DNA from: Actinomycetota bacterium
GTDB lineage: Bacteria > Actinomycetota > Actinomycetes > Streptosporangiales > Streptosporangiaceae
NCBI GenBank assembly: GCA_003168255.1
Contig: PMSU01000130.1
Coordinates: forward strand, 18,464 to 82,463
Length of the DNA stretch: 64,000 nucleotides
Reading direction: 5' to 3'
Part shown: positions 47,036-56,400 of the stretch, in pieces
Position numbering within the stretch: the first letter of the stretch is position 1
Layout: each line of letters opens with the position of its first letter
Notes under the pieces: generated by a model
The model's database searches: none
What the model was told of the DNA's origin: nothing
The model's input: only the letters and a program-made list of their open reading frames with translations
Position numbers and translations under genes: made by a program

Positions 47036-48430
47036 GTGACTGGATTTCAGCAGTCTGAGCCCGCACGGCCCACGGGCCCCGTGGTGCCGATAGCAGGCCG
47101 CCGCTTCCACGCGTACACGGCAAAGCACCTGGACGAGCTCACGGCGCGAGCCGGGCTGTCCCCAGCAGAGCGCCTGGCGGTTCGCGCGGTCGCAACCGTG
47201 CTGCCCTTCAGGACCAACGCCTACGTCGTTGACAATCTCATCGACTGGGATGCCGCACCGGCCGACCCGATCTACCGGCTGGTTTTCCCCCAGGCCGACA
47301 TGCTGCCCGAGGTTGATGTCGGACGGATGGCCATGCTGCTGGCGCGGGAGGCGCCAGATGCCGAGGTACGTGCCGCGGCGCACGAGGTGCGGATGGGGCT
47401 GAATCCGCATCCGGCGGGGCAGCTCGCCCTCAACACGCCAGCCCTCAATGATGAGCCGCTGCCCGGATTGCAGCACAAGTACCCAGAGACCGTGCTGATC
47501 TTCCCCAAGCAGGGGCAGACCTGTCACGCCTACTGCACCTACTGTTTCCGGTGGGCGCAGTTCGTAGACGAGCCAGATCTGAAGATGTCGATGGGCGATG
47601 CCGGCCTGCTGGTCACGTACCTCCTCGGGCATCCAGAGGTGACCGGCGTCCTGGTGACCGGCGGGGATCCCATGATCATGGGCGCTCCGGTGCTTCGTCG
47701 GTACATCGAGCCGCTGCTCGACCCGCGGCTTGACAGCCTCGAATCGATCCGGATCGGAAGCAAGTCGCTTGGGTACTGGCCGCAGCGGTTCGTCACCGAC
47801 CCGGACGCGGACGACACCCTGGCGCTCTTCGAGGAGGTGGTGGCTTCTGGCCGGTGTCTCTCTTTCATGGCGCACTTCTCGCATCCGCGGGAACTCGAAT
47901 CACCGATCGTCGCCGAGGCGGTGCGCAGGATCCGGGCCACCGGCGCGGTCATCCGTACCCAGGCGCCGCTCATCCGGTCCATCAACGACGATGCGGCGAT
48001 CTGGGCAGACATGTGGCGCAGTCAGGTCCGGATGGGCATGATCCCGTACTACATGTTTGTGGAGCGCGACACCGGTCCGCAGGATTACTTCGCCGTGCCG
48101 CTGGCCCGCGCCCATGAGATTTTCCGGGACGCCTACCAAAATGTCTCTGGCCTATGCCGCACGGTCCGCGGGCCGTCCATGTCGGCGACGCCTGGCAAGG
48201 TGTGCGTGGACGGGATCGCCGAGGTGGCCGGGGAGAGAGTGTTTGTCCTGCACATGATCCAGGCACGTGATCCTGGGCTGGTGGGCAAACCCTTCTTCGC
48301 CAGGTTCGATCCGGCCGCTGTCTGGCTGTCCGACCTGGAGCCGGCCTTCGCGGGAAGGTTCCCCTTCGAGCCCGACCACGAGGAACTGCCCGGTCTGTGG
48401 TCGCAGGAGTTGCTCGAGCCGGTTAGCTGA
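47036..48430 (+). CDS. KamA-family radical SAM aminomutase
   Basis: 464 residues. The radical SAM cluster motif CHAYCTYC uses Cys163, Cys167 and Cys170; TGGDPMIM is the following SAM-binding element. The overall form matches the lysine 2,3-aminomutase family, which uses PLP and SAM to move the alpha-amino group of lysine to the beta position; a related role in EF-P lysylation is known in other bacteria. The PLP lysine is not certain by eye; GPSMSATPGKVCVDG is near the expected place. GTG at 47036 with AGGAG five bases upstream. Stand-alone, with a structured leader and a double terminator. Confidence 0.88.
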   Translation: MTGFQQSEPARPTGPVVPIAGRRFHAYTAKHLDELTARAGLSPAERLAVRAVATVLPFRTNAYVVDNLIDWDAAPADPIYRLVFPQADMLPEVDVGRMAMLLAREAPDAEVRAAAHEVRMGLNPHPAGQLALNTPALNDEPLPGLQHKYPETVLIFPKQGQTCHAYCTYCFRWAQFVDEPDLKMSMGDAGLLVTYLLGHPEVTGVLVTGGDPMIMGAPVLRRYIEPLLDPRLDSLESIRIGSKSLGYWPQRFVTDPDADDTLALFEEVVASGRCLSFMAHFSHPRELESPIVAEAVRRIRATGAVIRTQAPLIRSINDDAAIWADMWRSQVRMGMIPYYMFVERDTGPQDYFAVPLARAHEIFRDAYQNVSGLCRTVRGPSMSATPGKVCVDGIAEVAGERVFVLHMIQARDPGLVGKPFFARFDPAAVWLSDLEPAFAGRFPFEPDHEELPGLWSQELLEPVS

Positions 48431-48439
48431 GCCGGCCGG

Positions 48440-48467
48440 CTGGTTCCCCGGTTCTCCGGGGAACCAG
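48440..48467. terminator. Terminator after kamA (1)
   Basis: CTGGTTCCCCGG and CCGGGGAACCAG pair perfectly (12 bp) around TTCT, ten bases after the kamA stop. Confidence 0.8.
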
Positions 48468-48488
48468 GGTTCTCCCGGCTGTACCCCC

Positions 48489-48516
48489 GGCCTAGCCCGG
48501 AAACTCGGGCTAGGCC
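48489..48516. terminator. Terminator after the MFS pseudogene (2)
   Basis: GGCCTAGCCCG (48489-48499) and CGGGCTAGGCC (48506-48516) pair perfectly around GAAACT, overlapping the 3' end of the opposing MFS reading frame. Together with the first hairpin it separates the convergent genes. Confidence 0.75.
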
Positions 48517-49527
48517 GAAGTCGTCGCCTCTGCCACTGCGGCGGGAGCCTCGCTGCGCGGGCGGCCGCGCCGCTTGATCGCAAAGCAGCTCACCGCGGCA
48601 AGCAGCAGCATCGCCACTGGCACCGCCATGGTCCAGCGCATCGCCGCCACGAAGCCATGGGTGAAGACATCGCTTCCGATCAGCTGGATCCGGTGCGATA
48701 GCCCGGCGGGCGCGCCAGCCGGGAGCTTGATCGCGACACCGCTCTGACCCGACCCGACCTGTAGTCCGCTCTTGGCCGCGTTGCGGAATCCCGACACGAA
48801 CTGGGCGCGCACCGGCGCCGGCAGGCCGCTCGTGCGCTTCGTTGCCTCGGCGGTCCACGAGGCAACCAGCCTGTTTTGCAGCAGGGCTCCCACCGCGGCC
48901 GTGCCGATCACCGTTCCGACCTGCCTGACCGTGGTGATCACGCCGGCTGCCGCGCCAGCCATCCGGGGCTCGACGTTGCGCATGGCTGTCGTGGTGAGCG
49001 GCGCGAATGTGCAGCCCATGCCCACTCCGGCCACGAGCAGGGCAGGCAGGAAGTCCTGCCATCGCGACGTGGTCCGCGCGATCAGCACGGTCCAGCCGAT
49101 CCCGGCGGCGAACAGCGTCAGGCCGGTGATCAGGATGTACTTGCTGCCGATCCGGTCGGTCATCCGGCCGGCCACGGGCGCTACGAACACCGAGATCAGG
49201 GAGGAAGGCGCCAGCGTCAGCCCGGCCTTGTCGGGGACTTGGCGCTAGGCCGCAGGCGGCCGAGGCGGCGGTGAACACGGTTATGCCCGCCGCGAACAGG
49301 GTCCGCGGTCCCACCAGGTCGCCGAGCCGGCCGGCCGTGATGACAAGCACGGCGAGTACCAGGGCATACGCGTTTATCACCCAGAGCACGTCGTCGAACG
49401 ACGCGTGCAGCTTGGTGATCATGTTGGGGATGGCGATGTTGACGATCGTCAAGTCGAGCAACGTCATGAAGAATCCGAGCGAGATGACCACGAGCACTGC
49501 CCATGGGTTCCCGCGGAACCTCCGCAT
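48510..49527 (-). pseudogene. Internally deleted MFS drug-exporter (DHA2/EmrB type)
   Basis: Two pieces of one 14-helix exporter in different frames. The 5' piece (49527 to about 49240, with a good GAGGAG site) encodes the first three helices: NPWAVLVVISLGFFMTLLDLTIVNIAIPNM and GRLGDLVGPRTLFAAGITVF, ending ACGLAP. The 3' piece (about 49235 to 48510) resumes at DKAGLTLAPSSLISVFVAPVAGRMTDRIG and runs to the C-terminus. Together about 335 residues remain of the usual 480-500, so about 150-200 residues and the frame were lost at one junction near 49240, at GCGCCAA. Unless this is an assembly error the transporter is not functional. Confidence 0.85.
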
Positions 49528-49744
49528 GCTGTCTCCTCGCCGTCAGGTACTGTCGCTTCGGCGCGGCGCGCAGGCCGTGACCTGCGGCATGAAGGGTTTG
49601 ACTGCGACCTGCGCCAGGCCGCTGAAGACAGGCTAAACCGGGGTGCCGACAGTCACTGCCCGCCGTGCACGGGCGCTGGTCGCGCGCCGACAAAACCGAA
49701 CCCCGTTCGGTCGCGGCCGCCGGGGCCCAAGTATGCTCCCGCTC

Positions 49745-50518
49745 ATGGAACTTAACGGAACCGCAGCGATCATCTCAGGGGGAGCGAGCGGCCTCGGCGA
49801 GGCGACGGCACGCGAACTCGCATCCGCAGGCTCCCGTGTCGTCCTCGCCGACCTGAACGAGGAGCGCGGCAAGACGATAGCCAGCGAGCTTGGCGGGCTG
49901 TTCGTCAAGACCGACGTCTCTGACGAGCAGTCAGTGCAGGCGGCGGTGGAGGCGGCGGCAGGACTCGGGGTGCCGTTGCGGGTCGCCGTGAGCTGCGCGG
50001 GCATCGGCTGGGCCGCGCGTACCGTGGGCCGCGACGGCACGCCGCATGACCTGGCCGCCTTCCGGAAGGTCATCGACGTCAACCTGATCGGCACGTTCAA
50101 CCTGATGCGGATCGCCGCGGCCGCGATCGCCAGGACCGAGCCCGCCGACGCGGACGGCCAGCGCGGCGTGATCATCAACACGGCGTCGGTCGCGGGAATC
50201 GAAGGGCAGACCGGTCAGGTCGCGTACTCCGCATCCAAGGGCGGCATCATCGGGATGACCGTGCCCGCCGCCCGTGATCTCGCGGCCATCGGCGCGCGGG
50301 TGAACACCATCTGCCCGGGCATCATCGACACGCCCATCTACGGGTCCGGACCAGGTACCGAGGACTTCAAGGCCAAGCTGATAGCGCCGGTAGCGTTCCC
50401 CAAGCGGCTGGGAACGTCGGCCGAGTTCGCCCACCTGGTGCGGTCGCTGATCGAGAACGACTACATGAACGCGGAAGTCGTGCGGTTCGACGGCGGCATC
50501 AGGTTCCAGCCGAAGTAG
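49745..50518 (+). CDS. Short-chain dehydrogenase (3-hydroxyacyl-CoA dehydrogenase-like)
   Basis: 257-residue classical SDR. Cofactor loop SGGASGLG with ADLNEER (Asp favours NAD), NAG-equivalent SCAGI, catalytic Ser in NTASVAG and YSASK. The pattern VNLIGTFNLMRIAAAAIA with ADADGQRGVIINTASVAGIEGQ is characteristic of the type 2 (HSD10-like) 3-hydroxyacyl-CoA dehydrogenases. ATG at 49745 or 49733; the ribosome site is weak. The neighbouring crotonase gene suggests a shared role in acyl-CoA oxidation. Confidence 0.92.
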   Translation: MELNGTAAIISGGASGLGEATARELASAGSRVVLADLNEERGKTIASELGGLFVKTDVSDEQSVQAAVEAAAGLGVPLRVAVSCAGIGWAARTVGRDGTPHDLAAFRKVIDVNLIGTFNLMRIAAAAIARTEPADADGQRGVIINTASVAGIEGQTGQVAYSASKGGIIGMTVPAARDLAAIGARVNTICPGIIDTPIYGSGPGTEDFKAKLIAPVAFPKRLGTSAEFAHLVRSLIENDYMNAEVVRFDGGIRFQPK

Positions 50519-50526
50519 GCCAGTCT

Positions 50527-50580
50527 CATGATCACGAAGACACAGGCGTGTTACCACACGTCAAGATCTTCGGGATCATG
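50527..50580. terminator. Compound hairpin between SDR and crotonase genes
   Basis: CATGATCACGAAGA (50527-50540) pairs at 13 of 14 positions with 50567-50580, and CGTGT/ACACG (50547-50551/50556-50560) forms a loop stem. Nine bases after the SDR stop. Acts as a terminator or mRNA-end hairpin, though it also lies in the leader of the crotonase gene. Confidence 0.6.
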
Positions 50581-50637
50581 AAGTACGCGGACAAGTCTTC
50601 GCGATAACGAATTACTAATGAGGCTGGAGGGGCTGGC

Positions 50638-51402
50638 GTGGCGGACGAGGTTCTCATTGAGGTTGACGACGGGGTTGCCGTCATCACGATCAACCGCCCT
50701 GAGGCACGGAACGCGGTCAATGGCGCGGTCTCGGCCGGCATCGCCGCGGCCATCGAGGACCTGGATGCCCGCAAGGACGTCCGCGTTCTCATCCTCACCG
50801 GGGCCGGCGGCACGTTCTGCGCGGGGATGGATCTGAAGGGGTTCCTGTCCGGCGACAACCCGCTGGCTGGCGGCCGGGGGTTCGGCGGCATGACCCAACA
50901 GCCGCCCGCCAAGCCGATCATCGCGGCGGTCGAGGGATATGCGCTGGCGGGCGGCTTCGAGCTCGTGCTCGCCTGTGACCTGGTCGTGGCCAGCGAGGAG
51001 GCGAAGTTCGGCCTGCCCGAGGTCACCCGCGGCCTTGCCGCGGGGGCGGGCGGGCTGCTCAGGCTGCAGCACCGCATCCCCTACCACCAGGCCATGCGGA
51101 TGGTGCTGACCGGCGAGCGCGTCCCGGCCAGCGAACTGCATGAGGCCGGCCTGATCGCCGCGGTCGTTCCCGCCGGGCAGGCGCTCGAGGCGGCCCGCGA
51201 GCTGGCCGGCCGGGTGGCGGCGAACGCGCCGCTCGCCCTCACCGCGTCAAAGCGGGTGGTTGTCGAGTCCGCCGACTGGCCGGCTGATGAGGAGTACGCC
51301 AGGCAGGGCGAGATCATCGGCGCGGTATTCGGGTCCGCGGATGCGATGGAGGGAGCCGTCGCGTTCGCCGAGAAGCGCCCGCCGGTCTGGCGCGGCGAGT
51401 AG
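50638..51402 (+). CDS. Enoyl-CoA hydratase/isomerase family protein
   Basis: 254-residue crotonase-fold enzyme. Oxyanion-hole elements are GTFCAGMDLKGF and EGYALAGGFELVLACDLVVAS; the second catalytic Glu is in GLPEVTRGL, but the first Glu position reads as Phe/Glu in AGGFELVLA, so the hydratase dyad may be incomplete. Ends normally for the family. GTG at 50638 with GGAGG eight bases upstream. Probably acts on acyl-CoA thioesters with the SDR upstream; the substrate is unknown. Confidence 0.92.
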   Translation: MADEVLIEVDDGVAVITINRPEARNAVNGAVSAGIAAAIEDLDARKDVRVLILTGAGGTFCAGMDLKGFLSGDNPLAGGRGFGGMTQQPPAKPIIAAVEGYALAGGFELVLACDLVVASEEAKFGLPEVTRGLAAGAGGLLRLQHRIPYHQAMRMVLTGERVPASELHEAGLIAAVVPAGQALEAARELAGRVAANAPLALTASKRVVVESADWPADEEYARQGEIIGAVFGSADAMEGAVAFAEKRPPVWRGE

Positions 51403-51538
51403 CGGTTCGCGGCCAGCCGACAGTACCTCGCCGCCGTCGGCCGGGGGTCTGGCCAGGTGCCGTAAGCAGGTCAGGCGTACCTTGCCCCGCCCGTAGGATC
51501 GGTGGGCAGACGTTGCCTGCGATCGGCCGAGGACGAGG

Positions 51539-53428
51539 ATGAGCGGAATTACCGGGAGCCTGGCCTTGGGGCCGGGAGCCGAGCCCGACGAGCGCTGGGT
51601 GCGTGCCGCAACGGGCCGTATCGCGCACCGCGGACCCGATGACCGAGGCTTCTACTGCGACTCCGACATCGCCCTGGGCTGCACGCGGCTTGCGATCATC
51701 GACCTTTCCGCCGGCGGCCACCAGCCGATGTGCTCGTCGGACCGGCGGTACTGGATGGTCTTCAACGGCGAGATCTACAACTACCCGGAGCTGGCTGAGA
51801 GCCTGCGTGCCCGCGGCGTCGAACTGCGCACCAGTTCGGACGCGGAGGTGCTGCTCGAGGCGTACGCACTGCTCGGCAGGGATGTCGTGCGCAAGCTCCG
51901 CGGCATGTACGCGTTCGCCATCTGGGACACCTGGAAACGTCAGCTCTTCTGTGCCAGGGATCCGTTCGGGATCAAGCCGTTCTACTACGTTATGGCCGGA
52001 CCCGTGTTCCGCTTCGGCTCGGAGCGCAAGGCGCTGGCGAGCCCTGGCGACCTGACCGCGCTGGACCCTGACGCGCTCCGCAGGTACCTGGCCTTCCAGT
52101 ACGTTCCCGCGCCCGCGACCATCACCCCGCCGGTGCGGGTACTGCTGCCAGGTCACGCGATGATCGTGCGGCCCGGACGCGCGGTCAACATATATCGCTA
52201 CTGGCGCGCGGAGCTGCACGCGGCCAAGGGCCCGTCGGCCGAGACGCCGACCAAGATCCTTGACGTGATGCGAGAGTCCATCGCGGTCCACCTCCGCAGC
52301 GACGCGCCGCTTGGCGCGTTTCTCTCCGGCGGCATCGACTCGGCGGCGATCTGCGCCCTTGCCGCCGAGCACCGCCCTGGCCTGCTTACCTTCACGGTGG
52401 GGTTCGAGACGGCGGGCTACAGCGAGATTGACCGAGCCCAGGAGACGGCGGCTGCGCTCGGCCTGAAGTCCATCCCGTATGTGATAACCGCCGAGGAATT
52501 CTTCGCCCAGCTGCCGCGAATCGTCTGGCACCTGGACGACCCGATGGCGGACGCCGCCGCCGTGCCGCTCTGGTTCGCCGCCAGGCAGGCGAGCAGGCAG
52601 GTCAAGGTGGTGCTGTCCGGCGAGGGCTCTGACGAGCTGTTCGGCGGTTACGCGGTCTACCATCAGCCCAGCGTGGTCCGCGCGGTCAAGCAGCTCCCCG
52701 GCTGGGGCAGGGCTCCGCTGCACCGGGCCGCCGCGATGCTCCCGGCCGGAGCCAAGGGCAAGGGCCTGCTGGAGCGCGCCGCCACCCCGCTGGGCCGCCG
52801 CTACATCGGGAACGCGCATGTATTCGTGGATGGCCAGGCCGACCTGGTGCTGCGGCCCGGCAGGGCGACTGCCTATGAGGTGACCGATCCGGTCTACCAG
52901 CAGGCCGCCGAGGCCGGCCTGGACGACGTCTCCACCATGCAGCTCGTGGACATCAACACCTGGCTGGCCGGGGATATCCTGGTCAAGGCGGACAGGATGA
53001 CGATGGCGCACGGCCTGGAGCTCCGGACGCCTTTTCTCGACCGTGAGGTGATGGCCGTCGCGGCCCGCCTCTCCCGCGAGGAGAAGACGGCCGGCGGTAC
53101 CACCAAGTTCGCGCTGCGCGAGGCAATGGGCGAGGTCCTTCCGCAGGCGGCGGCGGAGCGAGCGAAGCTCGGGTTTCCGGTGCCGGTCGGGCCGTGGCTG
53201 TCCGGCGAGTGGTTTGGTTTCGCCGACCAGCTGCTGCGCGAAGCGCAGACCGACCGGTGGGTCGACCGCGAGGCGGTGCTCGGCATGCTGCGCCGCTACC
53301 ACGCGGGTGAGCCCGACGTGAGCTGGCGCCAGCTATGGGCCCTGATGGTGTTCTCGCTCTGGCACCAGATCTACGTCGAGCGCGTGTACGATCCTGTGCT
53401 CCTCGGGTGGGAGATGCCCGCCCGCTGA
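51539..53428 (+). CDS. asnB: Asparagine synthetase B-like protein, nucleophile Cys2 replaced by Ser
   Basis: 629 residues with the two AsnB domains. The glutaminase half keeps Arg50, NGEIYNY (76-82) and Asp101 for binding glutamine, but residue 2, the N-terminal nucleophile Cys in active enzymes, is Ser (ATG-AGC instead of ATG-TGC). The synthetase half is intact: PP-loop SGGIDS at 263-268, the later GEGSDELFGGY, and KADRMTMAHGLELRTPFLD. It would be expected to use free ammonia rather than glutamine, or to act on another substrate. No upstream start would restore a Cys. It is followed 57 bases later by a large glycosyltransferase gene, suggesting a cell-envelope role. Confidence 0.9.
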   Translation: MSGITGSLALGPGAEPDERWVRAATGRIAHRGPDDRGFYCDSDIALGCTRLAIIDLSAGGHQPMCSSDRRYWMVFNGEIYNYPELAESLRARGVELRTSSDAEVLLEAYALLGRDVVRKLRGMYAFAIWDTWKRQLFCARDPFGIKPFYYVMAGPVFRFGSERKALASPGDLTALDPDALRRYLAFQYVPAPATITPPVRVLLPGHAMIVRPGRAVNIYRYWRAELHAAKGPSAETPTKILDVMRESIAVHLRSDAPLGAFLSGGIDSAAICALAAEHRPGLLTFTVGFETAGYSEIDRAQETAAALGLKSIPYVITAEEFFAQLPRIVWHLDDPMADAAAVPLWFAARQASRQVKVVLSGEGSDELFGGYAVYHQPSVVRAVKQLPGWGRAPLHRAAAMLPAGAKGKGLLERAATPLGRRYIGNAHVFVDGQADLVLRPGRATAYEVTDPVYQQAAEAGLDDVSTMQLVDINTWLAGDILVKADRMTMAHGLELRTPFLDREVMAVAARLSREEKTAGGTTKFALREAMGEVLPQAAAERAKLGFPVPVGPWLSGEWFGFADQLLREAQTDRWVDREAVLGMLRRYHAGEPDVSWRQLWALMVFSLWHQIYVERVYDPVLLGWEMPAR

Positions 53429-53485
53429 TACGGTACGTCAGGCGCAGGCCTGGTCGGCCTGCTCATGGGTGGAGGGAAAAGCGAG

Positions 53486-56400
53486 GTGGCAGTTCCGCGC
53501 GTCAGCGTCGTGGTGCCGTTCTACAACAATTCCGAAACGCTCGCTGACTGCCTGAAGTCCATCGCGGCGCAGACCATGCCCGACCTCGAGGTCTTCATGG
53601 TGGACGACGGCTCCACCGACTCCGGCGCCGAGATCGCCGCGGCGCAGGCGGCGGCCGACCCGAGGTTCACGCTCATCCAGGTGCCGCACGGCGGCAGCCC
53701 GGGCTACGCGCGCAACCATGGCATAGGGCGGGCCACCGGGGAGTTCCTCGCCTTCGTCGACGCCGACGACATGATTGTGCGCAATGCCTATGAGGTGCTC
53801 CTGCACACGCTGGAGAGTTCAGGCTCCGACATCGTCTCAGGGAACGTGCTGCGGATAAGTTCGGAAGGAATCGGGCAATCCGCCTTGCACGCCCTGGCGA
53901 TCAAGGGTCGTCGTATCGGCACGCACATTACGAAGACGCCGTCGCTGCTCTATGACGTGTCAGTGTGGAACAAGCTGTTCAGGAAGAAATTCTGGGACGA
54001 CAACAAGCTCTCTTTCCCAGAGGGCGTGGTCTGGGAAGATCTCCAGCTCATGGAGCGGGCTCACGTGCTCGCCAAGTCGGTCGATGTCATCACCGACGAC
54101 ATTTACTACTGGCGGCATCGCGGGCAGGGCGAGCTCTCCATTACCCAGAGCCGCACAGATATCGCCAACCTGCGCGACCGCATCACGGCGCTGCTCAACA
54201 TCGACAGCTTCCTCGCGGAGCACGCTCCGGCCAAGCTGCTCAGGCAGCATCAGCGCAAGGCGCTGGTGAACGACCTCTGGCTGTACGTACGTGACCTCTA
54301 CAAGGTCACCGACGATTACCAGCGGGAGTTCATCGACCTGACAAACTCCTACCTGGCCCAGGTCCGGCGGCAGGTCTATCGCACGCTGCCGGCCACCCAC
54401 AAGCTTGCCTACTACCTCATCAGGGCCCGGGATCTGAAAAGGCTGCTCGAATTCGTGACCTGGCTGCTCGACCAGCCGGTCCAGACCATTCCGGTGGTAC
54501 GGAAGTTTGGCAGGCTGCGCGCCGATCTACCTTGGCGCCGCGATCCGGCTGCGCACATTCCCGGCAAGGTGTACAAACCGTACTGGCGGGACCTGGACCC
54601 GTTCGTTCAGGTGGAAGGCATCGGCTGGCGGCGTGGCCGGCTTGTCATCTCGGGGTGCGCGTACGTCCCTTCCATCGACATCAGCAAGCGCAGGTACACC
54701 TCGAAGATCGTTATCCTGCGCCCGCGACGCAGGATGCGCCCGCCGATCGTGGCGCTGGCCACTTCGTTCCCGCACACACAGGCGACCGCACAGTCCGGCC
54801 AGGAGCGTTACAGCTACGACTGGGCGGGGTTCCGGTGCGAGATCAGCTCCCGCTGGTTCCGGATAGCCGGACACTGGCTGACCGGCGACTGGGATTGCTT
54901 TGTGCTGGTCCGGGCGCACGGCGTGTGGCGGCCCGCCCGGGTGCACAGTCCCGCGCTCGGCGCGGCAGAGCGCCCGGACTTCCTCCAGGCCACGCCGGGC
55001 CTGCGAGTGCGCCCTGAATGGGTCGGGCGGCACCTGCACATCGGCGTGGTGCGGACTCCGGCCCGGCTGGCAGGATTCGGGCAAGAGGGTGAGAACCTCC
55101 TGGTGGAGGTCGACTGCGACCTTCCCGAGCAGGCCCAGCCCGGCCAGCCGAAGAAGGCAGGCGAGCTGGTCCTCGTCCGCCAGGGCGGCACGGCCACGCA
55201 GTATTTCCCGGCCGAGTCGGTGCCTACGGCCGGCCCGGCTGCCCGGCTGCGTGCCGCGGTGCCCGTTGACTGCCTCCCGGCCAGCATCGACCCGGCCGAC
55301 CCGATCGCGGCAGGTTCGGCGAGGGAGAACGACGGCACCGAGTGGGCGCTGCACGTGAAGGTTCCCGGCGGCGGCCGGATGCAGGTGGCCTTCCCCGCGA
55401 GCCTGGCCGAAGCCAGCTACCCCCGGGGCACCCGCGAGCTGGCGGTTTCGAGGTCCCGCTACGGCAACGCCGTGGTCGCTGAGCGCGCTGTCCGCGCCGT
55501 GATCCATGAGCACGCCTGGGATGCTGACGGCAAGCTGCTGCTGACCGGCCGGTACCCGGGTCCGTCCGGTGAGGCCGTCCAGACAGTGCTCCGCCGCCGT
55601 GACTCCGGCGATCACCACGTCGCTGCGCTGCGCCGGGACGACGACCGGTTCTCCATCGAGATCGATGTGGCCGCGATGCCAACGTTCGGTATAGGAATGC
55701 CGTTGCGTGACGGCGTCTGGGATATCTCGGCCAGAACGCAGGACGGCGGCCGCCCGGTCAGGCTCCAGTACGATCACGCGCAGCTGGCGGGCATCACGCA
55801 TAAGAAGGTGGGCGCCGGGCCCAAGCTGTACACGTTCTCCACGGCGGGCTACGACGCACCCATCATCACCGCCGAGCCCAAGCTTCGCCTGACCGAGCAG
55901 GGCAACTTCAACCAGCGGCTGCTGCGCAGGGCGCTCTACCCAGTTCAGGGCAAACTGCCGCTGCGGGAAGCGATCCTGTTCGTCAGCTGGAACGGCAAGC
56001 AGTGCAGCGACAACCCCCTCGGCATCGCCGAAGAGCTGCGCCGCCGCGGCGATGACCGCGAGCGCATCTGGGTGGTGAACGACTGGTCGGTGCCGGCTCC
56101 GGCCGGTGACACCGTCGTGCTGTCGGGCACGGAGGAGTATTACGAGGCCTTCGCCCGCTGCCGGTACGTGATCTCGAACGACGACATGCAGGCGCACTAC
56201 CGCAAGCGGGACGGCCAGATCTACCTACAGACCTGGCACGGCACGCCGCTGAAGCGGATCGGGTTCGACATCCAGCGGCCGCAGTTCGCCAGCGGGACCG
56301 CCTACTTCGGCCACCTGTCGCAGGACGTGGCCAAGTGGGATCTGCTGCTGTCGCAGAATGCCTTCAGCACGCCCATCCTGCGCCGTGCGTTCAAGTTCGA

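Noticed and set aside
51416..51441. GCCGAC/GTCGGC hairpin after the enoyl-CoA hydratase gene
   Set aside because: Only six base pairs with a long loop; expected by chance at this GC content.
51314..53302. 662-codon minus-strand frame opposite asnB
   Set aside because: Antisense to a well-conserved gene; product is repetitive and Arg-rich.
54527..56197. 556-codon minus-strand frame opposite the GT2/TagF fusion
   Set aside because: Antisense to recognisable catalytic sequence; no start site or homology.
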